The position numbers were made by a program, and so were the translations under genes. From Oligoflexales bacterium (lineage in GTDB: Bacteria > Bdellovibrionota_B > Oligoflexia > Oligoflexales > Bog-1112), in contig JABSRF010000005.1 of assembly GCA_013215275.1 (NCBI GenBank), positions 1 to 48,842 of the forward strand: DNA of 48,842 nucleotides, written 5' to 3'. Positions 39,749-48,796 of the stretch are shown here, in pieces. Below the pieces are notes generated by a model that saw only the letters and a list, made by a program, of their open reading frames with translations, was not told where the DNA came from and ran no database searches. Positions within the stretch are counted from its first letter, which is position 1; each line of letters begins with the position of its first letter.

Positions 39749-40786
39749 ATGAAAAACCTATTGAAGAATGTTGGAATCAATATGGGAATGATGGCTTTGA
39801 CCGGCAAAATTTTCCTAGGCGTGTTTCTGTATTCAGCCATCGCTATTGCTGATCCAGAAGCTGGTGAGGATCTAACTGAATATGACGGCTCCACGGAGCA
39901 GCTGCCAGAGCGAAAGTCGGATGTGTTCGTGCCGTTTATGTCTTACCTGCTTCCTGGTTTTGGTCAGTGGCTTTCTGGTGAACCTGAATCTGGGTTTCTT
40001 TATACGGGAGTTGCCCTTGGATCCATCAGCTACTCGATACAGAACACCAATGCTCTGCAAAGTGCAGGGCTTAGTGAGGATGAAATCAATGAGAAACTCA
40101 CAGATTTGCAAAGTAAAGACACCACAGTAAGAAAGATCCGATTGGGCTCTCAGGTTCGAGACTTAATGGGTGGTCTCAGTGCGTACCAGAGCTTTCGAAC
40201 AGCAGCACGTTCAAGGCAGGCCTATGGCGAGTATCTCTTTCTAAGCAAGGAGGAGAGTGTTGCTGAAATTATGACTGCGCCTTTCAGGTTCGATTACCTG
40301 AGTCGGTCTTCGACCTATATCCCACTGGGAATTGTCGGTATTTATGCAGCTTTAGTCCTTACCATTAGTGATGAAGATGCCGCAGAAAGCAACTTAAGGA
40401 AGTCTGTCTTTTCTGGCGAGGATGCGTTTTATGTGGGAGCAACGTCTTACAATGCTGGAGTTTGGGAGGAGGCCTTTTTTAGAGGCTGGATGATGCCAGC
40501 GTTGATGGAATCTATGGACAGTGAGCTTTGGTCGAATGTGGTCTCTGCAGGAATCTTTGCCCTCGCCCATGCGAGTTCTGTTCCAGTGCCAATAGCGCAA
40601 GCCTTACTGGGATATCACTTCGGTTCGATCACCCAAAGAAATGGATGGACGATTGGTGAGGCTGTTTTCATTCATGCTTGGTGGGATGTATTCGCCCTAG
40701 GGGTCAGCTATCACTTTGAGAAAATCGATCCAGGACAAAGGGTAAAACCAATGCTAACCTTACCTCCCTTGCTATTAACTTTCTAA
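39749..40786 (+). CDS. CPBP/CAAX-type intramembrane metalloprotease
   Basis: 345 residues. The C-terminal half has the CPBP motifs: E240-E241-x3-R245 (WEEAFFRGW), H274 in FALAHA, and H309-x3-D313 in HAWWDV, the metal ligands and active site. The N-terminal half starts with a hydrophobic segment (about 13-33). It then carries a FVPFMSYLLPGFGQWLSGEP stretch, a PGxGQ motif seen in small membrane domains of the DUF5683 type. So it looks like a two-part membrane protein. Members process prenylated or secreted peptides or act in envelope stress; the target is unknown. ATG start. Confidence 0.8.
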   Translation: MKNLLKNVGINMGMMALTGKIFLGVFLYSAIAIADPEAGEDLTEYDGSTEQLPERKSDVFVPFMSYLLPGFGQWLSGEPESGFLYTGVALGSISYSIQNTNALQSAGLSEDEINEKLTDLQSKDTTVRKIRLGSQVRDLMGGLSAYQSFRTAARSRQAYGEYLFLSKEESVAEIMTAPFRFDYLSRSSTYIPLGIVGIYAALVLTISDEDAAESNLRKSVFSGEDAFYVGATSYNAGVWEEAFFRGWMMPALMESMDSELWSNVVSAGIFALAHASSVPVPIAQALLGYHFGSITQRNGWTIGEAVFIHAWWDVFALGVSYHFEKIDPGQRVKPMLTLPPLLLTF

Positions 40787-40951
40787 TAAATTGAGTGCTA
40801 AGCAAACACAGAAACCTTTGCTGATGTTTTTCATCATGCAACAGGAAGAGGCTCATCTCTTGTTCCTAAGGAACTACAGTGGATTTCACTTTCCTTAAAG
40901 ACCCTTGCGATGTAAGGGTAAATCAAACCAACTTCTAGGGGAGGTCATCCA

Positions 40952-42258
40952 TTGGAAAAAGATTTACGTTCACATTTAGAAGAATTGCGGAAAACCTATG
41001 TCTATCCCACCAAAGTTGCCCTTTACAAGAAGCCAATCAGCCTCGTCAAGGGGAAAGGGTGCAGGGCTTGGGATCAAGATGGTCGGGAGTACCTGGATGC
41101 CTTGGGGGGCGTGGTGAGCATTTCTGTTAGGCATAACCATCCTAAAATTAAGAAAAAAATGATGTCAATGCTGGCTGAGGATGAGATTCAGCATAGCACT
41201 CATCTATTTCTCTCTCTTTACATGGAGGAGCTTGCTGAAAAACTTGCTAAACTCGCCCCGGGTTTTCCTCGTAATTGTTATCTGACAAACTCTGGATCGG
41301 AAGCTAATGAGATGGCCATCATGACAGCTAGGGTCGCAACCGGAGAGCAGATGATCATTGCATTGCGACACGGTTATCACGGGAGCACAAATGCTACGTT
41401 GAATTTGTGTGGTCAAGCGAGCTGGAGGTACCCCCATCAAGGTGGTGGAGGGGTTGCTCATGCAATGGCACCTTACTGCTACCGTTGCCCCTTTGGGGCG
41501 AAGAAAGGAAGCTGTCAGCTAGAGTGTGCGGAAGATGTACGGAATGTTGTTGAAACCACAACCAGCGGGAAGGTTGCTGGTGTGATTGCAGAGCCTATCC
41601 TAGGTGTCGGAGGTTTTATTGACCCACCAACGGAGTACCACTCTAAAGTGCTTGAAATTATTAAAAGTTTCGGGGGCTGTTATATTTCTGACGAGGTGCA
41701 AACCGGGGTCGGTCGTACAGGAGATAGCTTTTTTGCAATTGAGCAAAGTGGTGTAGAAGCAGACGTGATTACGATGGCTAAGGGGCTTGGTAGTGGAGCT
41801 CCGATTGGTGCAGTCATCGCTCACCGAGACCTTGCTGAAAAGCTACGGGGAAAGCACCATTTCAACACCTTTGGCGGAGACCCTTACCAAAGCATGCAGG
41901 CTGGAATGGTCCTGGATATTATCCAAGAAGAACAGTTAATGCAAAAAATGTAGGAAGTTACCTAAAAACCGGACTTTTGGACCTACAAGAACAAGTGCCT
42001 TTGATTGGAGACTTAAGAGGAAGGGGGCTCCTTCTCGGGTTAGAGCTTGTGAAAGACCGGGTCAGTAAAGAGCCTGCTACAGATGAGTGCAAACAGCTAC
42101 TAGATCAGTGTCGAGCTGAAGGCTTACTCGTGGGGAAAGGTGGCTTATGGGGGCAGGTGGTACGCATAGCCCCACCCCTAACACTGACCATAGCCGAGGC
42201 TGATGAGCTCTTGCTGAAGCTCAAGAGAGCTTTCGAGCGGATTAGTCAAGCAGACTAG
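40952..42258 (+). pseudogene. Class III PLP aminotransferase, interrupted by a -1 frameshift
   Basis: Two frames make one protein of about 435 residues, the normal length for an AGXT2-like class III aminotransferase. Frame one (40952-41953) starts at TTG after AGGGGAGG. It holds the PLP fold, the PYCYRCPFG segment and the PLP lysine in ITMAKGLGSGAPIG. At 41943-41948 a run of six A's precedes TG and the frame stops (TAG at 41951). The next frame continues without loss as KNVGSYLKTGLLDLQEQ, then LIGDLRGRGLLLG, to 42258. One added A would restore the reading. It is either a real lesion, a base-calling error, or a slippage site (see findings). The amino-donor substrate is unknown. Confidence 0.85.
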
Positions 42259-42373
42259 AAAGCCTTTCAATTGGCTCAGAGTTTGGATGCGCCTAGCCAT
42301 TAGCAAAATTTTGTGCGTGTTATTTTTGGTCATTCGTATTATATCGGGGGTCAATTAAGTATGGAGGCTTTCA

Positions 42374-43606
42374 GTGGAGTGGATTCCCATCTGCGACGAT
42401 GAAATTTTTGTTAATTCCTTGAAAATAATACCAGATGTTGGAGCGCAGATAAGTTCCCGTGAATGCATGGAGCTAGCTTATGCTTTTGCTTTGCAGGGTG
42501 CCGGACATGTTGCGAGTAACCCTATGGTTGGAGCAGTGGTGGTTGACAAGGAGCATCGCTTTCTAGGTGCGGCAGCCCATTTGAAGTTTGGCGAGGCCCA
42601 TGCGGAAGCTAGCTTGATCGAAAGCCTAGAAAAACAAGGGTTGATCCCTCGCTTAAATGGAGCGACGTTTTACTGCACCCTCGAACCTTGTTCCTTTCAG
42701 GGGAAGACTCCATCTTGTGCTAAGTTACTGAGTCGCTTTCCAATCAAAAACCTAGTCTATGGCAGAAAAGACCCCAACAAAAGAGTTGATGGGAAAGGGC
42801 TAAAGATTCTGGAAAGTGCTGGCATCCAATGTTTAGAAGATGCCTGGTTTTCCAAGCAGTCTGTTCGACTCATTAGGTCGTTTAGTTGGTGCATGCGGAA
42901 TGCCCAGCCTTATGTCGGCCTTAAGGTTGGCATGTCCTTTGATGGGAAGGTGGGCAAAGAAAACTCAGAGCGATTTTGGATTACTGGGGACAGGGCGCGG
43001 GAGTATGGTCACTGGCTCAGACACCTTTACGATGGCATTCTCGTTGGTGCTGATACCGTCATTGTAGATAATCCCAGCCTAAACTTGCGGCACCCTCACG
43101 TAAAGACTGCTAGTTGCACGACCAAGGTGGTTTTAGACCCCGGAGGCCGAGCATATCGATCTAGGCCCGTTTCAAGCCAACGTTTAGTTTCGTCAAAGAA
43201 TTCTGGTGATCGTATTTTTTGGGTTGTTAAAAAGGGGCTTCACCAAGAAATGCTTGCGGAAATGGAGCAGCAATTCGGTGAGTCTGGTGTGGTCTTGTTG
43301 CAGCTTGACTCCGATGGGCAGGGAATCGATTTGCAGGCTTTGTTGAGGGCTTTGTACAAGCACGGTGTGACTAGCTTGCTTCTCGAAGGTGGACGCTATG
43401 TTTGGGCTAGTTTTTTAAATCAGAAATTGGTCCAGAGGATCCATGCTTTTCAAGCAAGTCAGATTTTTGGTGAGAGTGCGACACTCAAGTGGGATGCAGG
43501 TTTGATGCCAATGGAAGGCACCCAGCTTGTGGAAAAAAGCATATCACCATTGGGCCCTGACTGGATCGTCGAGGCGGATATTAAGTATTCTGAGGAGGAC
43601 TCATGA
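42374..43606 (+). CDS. ribD: Bifunctional riboflavin deaminase/reductase
   Basis: Second and third steps of riboflavin synthesis: deamination then reduction of the pyrimidine intermediate. 410 residues. The zinc deaminase domain has H76-A-E78 and EPCSFQGKTPSC (Cys106 and Cys115 as ligands). The reductase domain begins GLKVGMSFDGKVG and has the LEGGRYVWASFLNQKLV motif. The start GTG at 42374 gives about 29 extra N-terminal residues compared with usual RibD; ATG 42467 is an alternative without a clear ribosome site. No FMN riboswitch signature was seen upstream. It overlaps the dCMP deaminase start (ATGA). Confidence 0.93.
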   Translation: MEWIPICDDEIFVNSLKIIPDVGAQISSRECMELAYAFALQGAGHVASNPMVGAVVVDKEHRFLGAAAHLKFGEAHAEASLIESLEKQGLIPRLNGATFYCTLEPCSFQGKTPSCAKLLSRFPIKNLVYGRKDPNKRVDGKGLKILESAGIQCLEDAWFSKQSVRLIRSFSWCMRNAQPYVGLKVGMSFDGKVGKENSERFWITGDRAREYGHWLRHLYDGILVGADTVIVDNPSLNLRHPHVKTASCTTKVVLDPGGRAYRSRPVSSQRLVSSKNSGDRIFWVVKKGLHQEMLAEMEQQFGESGVVLLQLDSDGQGIDLQALLRALYKHGVTSLLLEGGRYVWASFLNQKLVQRIHAFQASQIFGESATLKWDAGLMPMEGTQLVEKSISPLGPDWIVEADIKYSEEDS

Positions 43607-44043
43607 GTTCTGCGCGTCCAAGTTTTGAGACGATTTATATGAAACTTGCCATGACCATGGCGCTCAGGTCTACCTGTAAACGTTTGCAGGTAGGCACGAT
43701 TATTACCACGGTGGACTTTAGAAAAGTGCTGGCTGTTGGTTACAATGGGAACGCAAGCGGTTTGCCAAATCAGTGTGATACCCAAATTCCAGGGCAGTGC
43801 GGTTGTTTACACTCTGAAGAAAATGCTGCCATAAATTGTGACAGTCCCCGCAATGTTGAAAAGCTAGTTTTCGTAACCCATCACCCCTGCGTTTATTGTG
43901 CAAAACGTTTAATCAATTTGGGTAATGTCAAAAAGGTGCATTACTTGCATGATTACCGCAATTCCTCTGCCCGAGAGCTATTCGAATATGTGGGGATTGA
44001 GCTTAAGAAGATAGAGTTAGATGGTCTTTCAGCAGATGTATAG
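43603..44043 (+). CDS. Deoxycytidylate (dCMP) deaminase family protein
   Basis: 146 residues. The zinc-site motifs are H70-S-E72-N and P95-C96-V-Y-C99, plus an extra Cys-rich segment (about 58-68) usual in dCMP deaminases, which convert dCMP to dUMP for thymidylate synthesis. It is translationally coupled to ribD through ATGA, an unusual partner; a related cytidine-type deaminase role is possible. The C-terminal helix ends acidic/basic without other domains. Confidence 0.85.
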   Translation: MSSARPSFETIYMKLAMTMALRSTCKRLQVGTIITTVDFRKVLAVGYNGNASGLPNQCDTQIPGQCGCLHSEENAAINCDSPRNVEKLVFVTHHPCVYCAKRLINLGNVKKVHYLHDYRNSSARELFEYVGIELKKIELDGLSADV

Positions 44044-44131
44044 TGACTTTTATTGGGCATCTACCAAAGCTTTGAATTTGAAGCAAACCACCCAGTTTTT
44101 CTCATAAAATCAATATCCAGAACTATGCCTC

Positions 44132-44157
44132 AAATGAATTCTCTACTGAATTCATTT
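44132..44157. repeat. Perfect 10-base inverted repeat upstream of apaG
   Basis: AAATGAATTC and GAATTCATTT are separated by six bases. No T run follows, so it is not a standard terminator. It overlaps the likely minus-35 region of the apaG promoter and may be an operator, or a hairpin protecting the ribD-deaminase mRNA end. Confidence 0.55.
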
Positions 44158-44174
44158 AAAGGATTGAGTATAAT
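44148..44174 (+). promoter_or_regulatory. Candidate promoter for apaG
   Basis: A perfect minus-10 TATAAT lies at 44169-44174. A poor minus-35 (CTGAAT-like, about 44146-44151) sits 17 bases upstream, within the inverted repeat. The ATG of apaG is 66 bases downstream. Confidence 0.45.
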
Positions 44175-44239
44175 AGGAAACATCAAGTGTTTAGGGTAAA
44201 CTTAAATATACCTTTTTGACAAATAATGGGAAATTTATT

Positions 44240-44665
44240 ATGCAGCAGCATAATCTCATAAGATACAACGAATCTAATAATGGAATGGGGATTGAGATTC
44301 AGCCATTTTATGTGCCCGAACGTTCACTTCCAGCTCATAAAGTGTATTTTTATGCATATGCCATTACGATTACAAATCTAAGCAATGACCCAGTCCATCT
44401 TTTGCGTCGTTATTGGATCATTAAAAATGGGATGGGTCATGAAGACCGTGTCGAAGGTGAAGGAGTGGTGGGCAAACAGCCTCGTATAATGCCTAAAGAG
44501 TCCTTTAAATATGCTAGCTTCTGCCCATTACAAACCCCTTATGGCAACATGAGGGGGCGATATCAAATGAAGGGGGAGCATCGGGGTTTGTTCTGGGTAA
44601 AAGTTCCTGTCTTTTTCTTTAGGCCACCGGAAAACATGGTACAGGAAAACAGGTGCTTGATTTAG
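44240..44665 (+). CDS. apaG: ApaG domain protein
   Basis: 142 residues from ATG 44240; a TTG at 44216 is possible. The FN3-like ApaG fold is shown by YAITITNLSNDPVHLLRRYW, VEGEGVVGKQPRI and the FKYASFCPLQTPYGNMRGRY signature. ApaG is a small cytoplasmic protein linked to divalent cation (Co/Mg) effects in enterics; its molecular role is poorly known. It is convergent with rapA, with a 19-base gap. Confidence 0.92.
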   Translation: MQQHNLIRYNESNNGMGIEIQPFYVPERSLPAHKVYFYAYAITITNLSNDPVHLLRRYWIIKNGMGHEDRVEGEGVVGKQPRIMPKESFKYASFCPLQTPYGNMRGRYQMKGEHRGLFWVKVPVFFFRPPENMVQENRCLI

Positions 44666-44684
44666 CTCCCATGCACCCAGTTTG

Positions 44685-47579
44685 CTAGTAAGTAAAAATC
44701 AAGCGAAGGTTATCGAGCCTAACTTTCGCAGACTCAATATGTCGGATCACCTCTTGCTCATACTGCTCAAGAATCGCAATTTCTTCGCTGGAAATGCTTG
44801 GATTAATCTTTGCTAAATACTCAAGCCGTTCGCATTCCGAGCTCAACTCTGCTTTAGCTTTCTTAATAGCTTTTTCCTTTTTATTACTGACCCAGTTGTC
44901 TGCTTTGTTGATAATTTTTTCAAGCAGAGGTTGGATAGCTGTGCGCATTTGCGCTCGATCAAAGGGAAGTTCTTCCTCACTCATTTCAGACAAGAGTTGG
45001 GGCTCCTGCTTATAGTCTTTTTGTTTGATAGACTTGCCTCTATGATCTAAGCAAAACTCTTTAACAGCAAGGGGAAGGTAGGAGCCTAGCTCAAGATGTT
45101 TCGCTCCAACGGCCTCAAGTACCAAGGATACTTCGATAATCATGCCAGTTCCGTGGGGTGATTCTTGCCATTTGCAGATGCTGCTGACCCCTTCTCCCCG
45201 ATCTAGGAGCAAGCTTAGGCAGCCCTCTACCATTGGGTGATCTAAGCTAAGAAACAAGATGTCCTCACGCTCAAGTGCAACGCTGCGGTCAAATGTGAGC
45301 AGGGTATCCTTGTCCTCAGCAATTCCAGGAAAGCGGTCAATAAAGCTCAAGGACTCGGCTCTCACCACCAAGGATCCACGATCGTCAAGCTCTTCGTAAT
45401 CGATCCCATAATGCTCAAACATTGCCCTCATAAAGAATTCGAGCTGGGGATCATCATCGACGTCTTCTACTAGATCTAGCAACTTTTCACCATGCTCTGG
45501 GTCGAATGAGTTTAGATCCAAGAGAACATCGATACTATCCGATCTTTCTTGCTTTAACTGACTTGCTTGTTTCTGGGTTCGTTTTAAAAGAATATCTAAG
45601 TATTGCTTCCGTTGTTTATGCTCTGCGTGCTTAGGCAAATATGCGCGGAACAGGAATAATAAATCCTCTACAAATACTTCAAGCAACGGATCAGCACCGT
45701 TCCAGGAAACTTCATAACTGTTCAAGCCCTGATGATACCAGTTGAAAAGCACCTCTTCCGGAGTATCCTTTAACCATGGAACGTATATTTCTACTGGTTT
45801 TTTTTGACCAATGCGATCCAATCGACCGATGCGCTGCTCTAGGAGGTCTGGTAGACGAGGTAAATCAAGTAAGACTAATTTACTTGCAAACTGGAAGTTT
45901 CGTCCCTCACCACCAATCTCACTACTAATGAGTAGTTTTGCTCCCTTTGGATCCGCAAAACTAGCTGCTTCTCGGTCCCTTTCAATGATGCTAAGGTCCT
46001 CATGGAAGACTGCAACGCGTGAGTTTTGACCACTTTGAATCGCTATTTCCTCAAGATAATCTTGGATCTCAAGAACTTTTTCTTTGTTGGCGCAGATGAC
46101 TAAGGCTTTTTCTTCCCCCACTTCTTGCATGAAGCTACGAAGCCACAAAAACCGTGGGTTTTCTGCCGGATTATCGGTAAAGCTACGCTTTAAACCTCTC
46201 CCAGTTGCATAGTCCATTAGATGCAAGTCGCTTACCTCATCAGGGTTTTGCTCGCTTAGGTGAGCTTTGTATGCGTTGCTTGCAGCTAATTCAACGGAGT
46301 GAAGCACCCTTTTAGGAAAGCCCTTTAAACGTTCCCGCCTATTTCTAAATAAAACCCTCCCTGTTCCATGGCGATCCACCAGGTTTTGGATTAAGGATTT
46401 AAACTCAATATTGCCAAGCTCATGCTGCTTTTTAAGGCTTTCTAGCACTTCTGGGTCTTGAGCGAAAAGTTGGCATAGCTTTTCACATAATGACTCAGAC
46501 CATTGTTCGCTGACCAAGGATTTAGCAATCTCAGCTGTCGATCGCATATTGTCAGCTTCATCCAAAAATTCGTCAAAGTCTGAATAGCGATCTGGGTCCA
46601 CTAGGTTTAAGAGGCCAAACTGAGTGGCGAGTCCGTGCTGTCTGGGAGTTGCTGTTAACAAGAGCAGGGCTCTGCAAGCTTTACTAAGGCTTTTGGCTAC
46701 TATCCAGCCCTCATTGGGCTCCTCCTCATCCCAGTCTAAATGATGGGCTTCATCAATGATGATTAGGTCCCAGTATGCGGAGCATGCCTGTGATAGACGC
46801 TCGGGGTTTTGAATTAAAAAATCCATCGAGACAAGCGCTCTTTGGTTGAGTTGAAAAGGAGAAATCCCCTGAGATGCTTGCTCTTCGTCACAACGTTTTG
46901 CGTTTAATACGGAGAACATGTCTCCGAATCGGCGAAAAATCTCAGCCATCCACTGGTGAGTTAAAGATTCTGGGGTGACGATGAGGACTCTATCGGCCCT
47001 ACCTAAGGCTTTCATTGCTGAATAGATGAGACCTGCTTCGATGGTCTTTCCAAGACCGACCTCATCTGCTAGTAGGACGCGGGGAAAGGGGCGACGTGAT
47101 ACTTGGTGAGCAATATAGAGCTGGTGAGGAAGTGGGTTTACTCTTGCACCAACCAACCCACGGACTGTTTGGCTTCCGGCTTTACCTCTGATTTCCCAAG
47201 CTTCTCGTCTTAGTTCATAAGTTTTATGGTGACTTAATTCGCCACCTAGTAGCCTATCGATGACACCCGAGTGGTCGGTGGGACAAGCCTCGACTTCATA
47301 CTCCCAAAATGCTTCTTCTCCGTTTACATATTGGAAGTAATCTCCAACCGTTCTTACTTCTTCCACCTTTAAATCTTGACCTTCAGGCCCCCTAAAGTCC
47401 TCGCCTACTTGCAGGCAAAACCTTTGAATGGGGGCCGTGGCAGCGGAGTAGCGCCTGGACTCTCCTGATTGGATGAACAGGGCCTCTAGAATACCCTCGT
47501 CGGTATCCACTTTAGTTATGGTTCCAAGTCCAAGTTCCGGTTCTGAACGACTAATAACAGTTTGTTTAGTTACCCACAT
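44685..47579 (-). CDS. rapA: RNA polymerase-associated helicase-like protein RapA (Swi2/Snf2)
   Basis: 964 residues, a typical RapA length. The N-terminal Tudor-like part is about 1-140. The Swi2/Snf2 ATPase has Walker A ADEVGLGKT (171-179) and DEAHHLDW; the second helicase lobe shows LLISSEIGGEGRNFQFA and RLDRIGQKK. A long C-terminal domain follows. RapA recycles RNA polymerase after transcription. ATG start at 47579. No partner genes are near. Confidence 0.93.
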   Translation of the reverse strand: MWVTKQTVISRSEPELGLGTITKVDTDEGILEALFIQSGESRRYSAATAPIQRFCLQVGEDFRGPEGQDLKVEEVRTVGDYFQYVNGEEAFWEYEVEACPTDHSGVIDRLLGGELSHHKTYELRREAWEIRGKAGSQTVRGLVGARVNPLPHQLYIAHQVSRRPFPRVLLADEVGLGKTIEAGLIYSAMKALGRADRVLIVTPESLTHQWMAEIFRRFGDMFSVLNAKRCDEEQASQGISPFQLNQRALVSMDFLIQNPERLSQACSAYWDLIIIDEAHHLDWDEEEPNEGWIVAKSLSKACRALLLLTATPRQHGLATQFGLLNLVDPDRYSDFDEFLDEADNMRSTAEIAKSLVSEQWSESLCEKLCQLFAQDPEVLESLKKQHELGNIEFKSLIQNLVDRHGTGRVLFRNRRERLKGFPKRVLHSVELAASNAYKAHLSEQNPDEVSDLHLMDYATGRGLKRSFTDNPAENPRFLWLRSFMQEVGEEKALVICANKEKVLEIQDYLEEIAIQSGQNSRVAVFHEDLSIIERDREAASFADPKGAKLLISSEIGGEGRNFQFASKLVLLDLPRLPDLLEQRIGRLDRIGQKKPVEIYVPWLKDTPEEVLFNWYHQGLNSYEVSWNGADPLLEVFVEDLLFLFRAYLPKHAEHKQRKQYLDILLKRTQKQASQLKQERSDSIDVLLDLNSFDPEHGEKLLDLVEDVDDDPQLEFFMRAMFEHYGIDYEELDDRGSLVVRAESLSFIDRFPGIAEDKDTLLTFDRSVALEREDILFLSLDHPMVEGCLSLLLDRGEGVSSICKWQESPHGTGMIIEVSLVLEAVGAKHLELGSYLPLAVKEFCLDHRGKSIKQKDYKQEPQLLSEMSEEELPFDRAQMRTAIQPLLEKIINKADNWVSNKKEKAIKKAKAELSSECERLEYLAKINPSISSEEIAILEQYEQEVIRHIESAKVRLDNLRLIFTY

Positions 47580-47737
47580 GCTGGTCTCTTCTCAATGATT
47601 TAAGGGGGCTGTATTACCTATGTATGGCCAAGGCGATTGCTAGCTTATAACTGAAGCATAGTAGAACTACAATCTAATTATTGTACCCCTTTTTTCAAGG
47701 GGCTACCCCATTAATTATTTTATAGTTTTATGATCCA

Positions 47738-47754
47738 CCGCCTTAAAATTTAAG
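47738..47754. repeat. Small palindrome after the threonine aldolase gene
   Basis: GCCTTAAA-A-TTTAAGGC lies immediately downstream of the minus-strand stop at 47757. There is no T run on the minus strand, so it is at best a weak transcript end. A second hairpin (CCCCTT...AAGGGG at 47686-47702) follows. Confidence 0.35.
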
Positions 47755-47756
47755 GC

Positions 47757-48796
47757 TTAAGTCAAATCTTTTGCTTCTTTGCTATTAAGTGTCTTGCCAA
47801 CCATGTTTACGTCAGACTCAGTGCTCTGAAAGGAGGTGACAAATCGGTAGCAATCACTCTTTTGTGACCAGCAATAAAATTGGATCCCCTTATCTGTTAG
47901 CATCTTAGCAAGAGGTTTCGGCATGCAAGCAAAAACTTCATTGATTTCAAATGGGTGCTGGAAGGAGATTGCAGGATGAGAGCTTAAAACCTCTGCTAAG
48001 TTCTGAGCCATTCTATTTGCATGGTCGGCATTTTTTATCCACAATTCGTTGTCTAAGTAAGCTAAGAATTGTGCGGAGAAAAATCTTGTCTTCGAAAGAA
48101 GTTGTCCCATTTTTTGTGGAGGTAATCTGCCTCTTTTCCAAAGCGAGGGTTCAAGAAAACAACTGCCTCAGCTGCCAAGGCTCCATTCTTAGTGCCTCCA
48201 AAGGAGATAACATCAATCCCTAGGTCGCTGCTTAGTTCGTTTGCTTGGCACTTCAACCTAAGCATAGCATTAGCAAATCGGGCACCATCCATATGCATAG
48301 GAAGCTGGTATTTATCGGCAATTTTTTTTATTTTCCGAATTTCGTCAATCTGATACACGGTTCCACATTCACTGCCTTGAGTGATGCTGATGCAGCCAGG
48401 CTTCCCTTGGTGGGGACGCATTTCAATATGGCCAACAATGGCTTCTTCGAGGAGAGTGGGATCAATATTTCCATGATTTCCAGATATTGGACATATTTTG
48501 ACTCCCCCGCCTATCATTTCAGGGCTAGCGCACTCGTCATGGTTAATGTGGGACTCTTCATGGCAATATACGACTCCATAAGATGGGCAAATACTTGCGA
48601 TCGCGAGAGAATTGGCAGCAGTGCCTGTGGCAGTGAGAAAGAAGCGAGCATCACATTTGAAGAGCTTAGAAAACTTATCCTTGAGCCTTAAAGAGTACTC
48701 ATCCTGTCCATACGAGCTTGCGACGCCTTGGTTTGCCGCGAGCATTGCATGCAAAATTTCCTCACTTAGGTAACTCCAAATAAATATTCTACCCAC
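47757..48796 (-). pseudogene. Threonine aldolase / beta-eliminating lyase family, frameshifted and with an abnormal N-terminus
   Basis: PLP enzyme of the L-threonine aldolase family (cleaves L-threonine to glycine and acetaldehyde). The N-terminal frame (48062-48796) carries the conserved core ATGTAANSLAIAS, CHEESHINHDEC and GGTKNGALAAEAVVF with the PLP lysine. At 48110-48115 a six-A run precedes TG and the frame drifts to a stop. The second frame (47757-48110) continues exactly as GQLLSKTRFFSAQFLAYL to the end. The family start (F-x-S-D-N) is absent. Residues 1-10 come wholly from the terminal inverted repeat, and Ser11 is the first residue with family similarity. Its true start lies outside what can be trusted here. 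Confidence 0.8.

Noticed and set aside
40787-40951. Regulatory hairpins GATG-TTTTT-CATC and GTTCC-TAA-GGAAC
   Set aside because: Stems of five bases only; expected by chance in this composition.
42259-42373. FMN riboswitch before ribD
   Set aside because: The 115-base leader lacks the conserved RFN sequence blocks.
47686-47702. CCCCTT...AAGGGG hairpin as a terminator
   Set aside because: No T run follows on either strand in the required direction.
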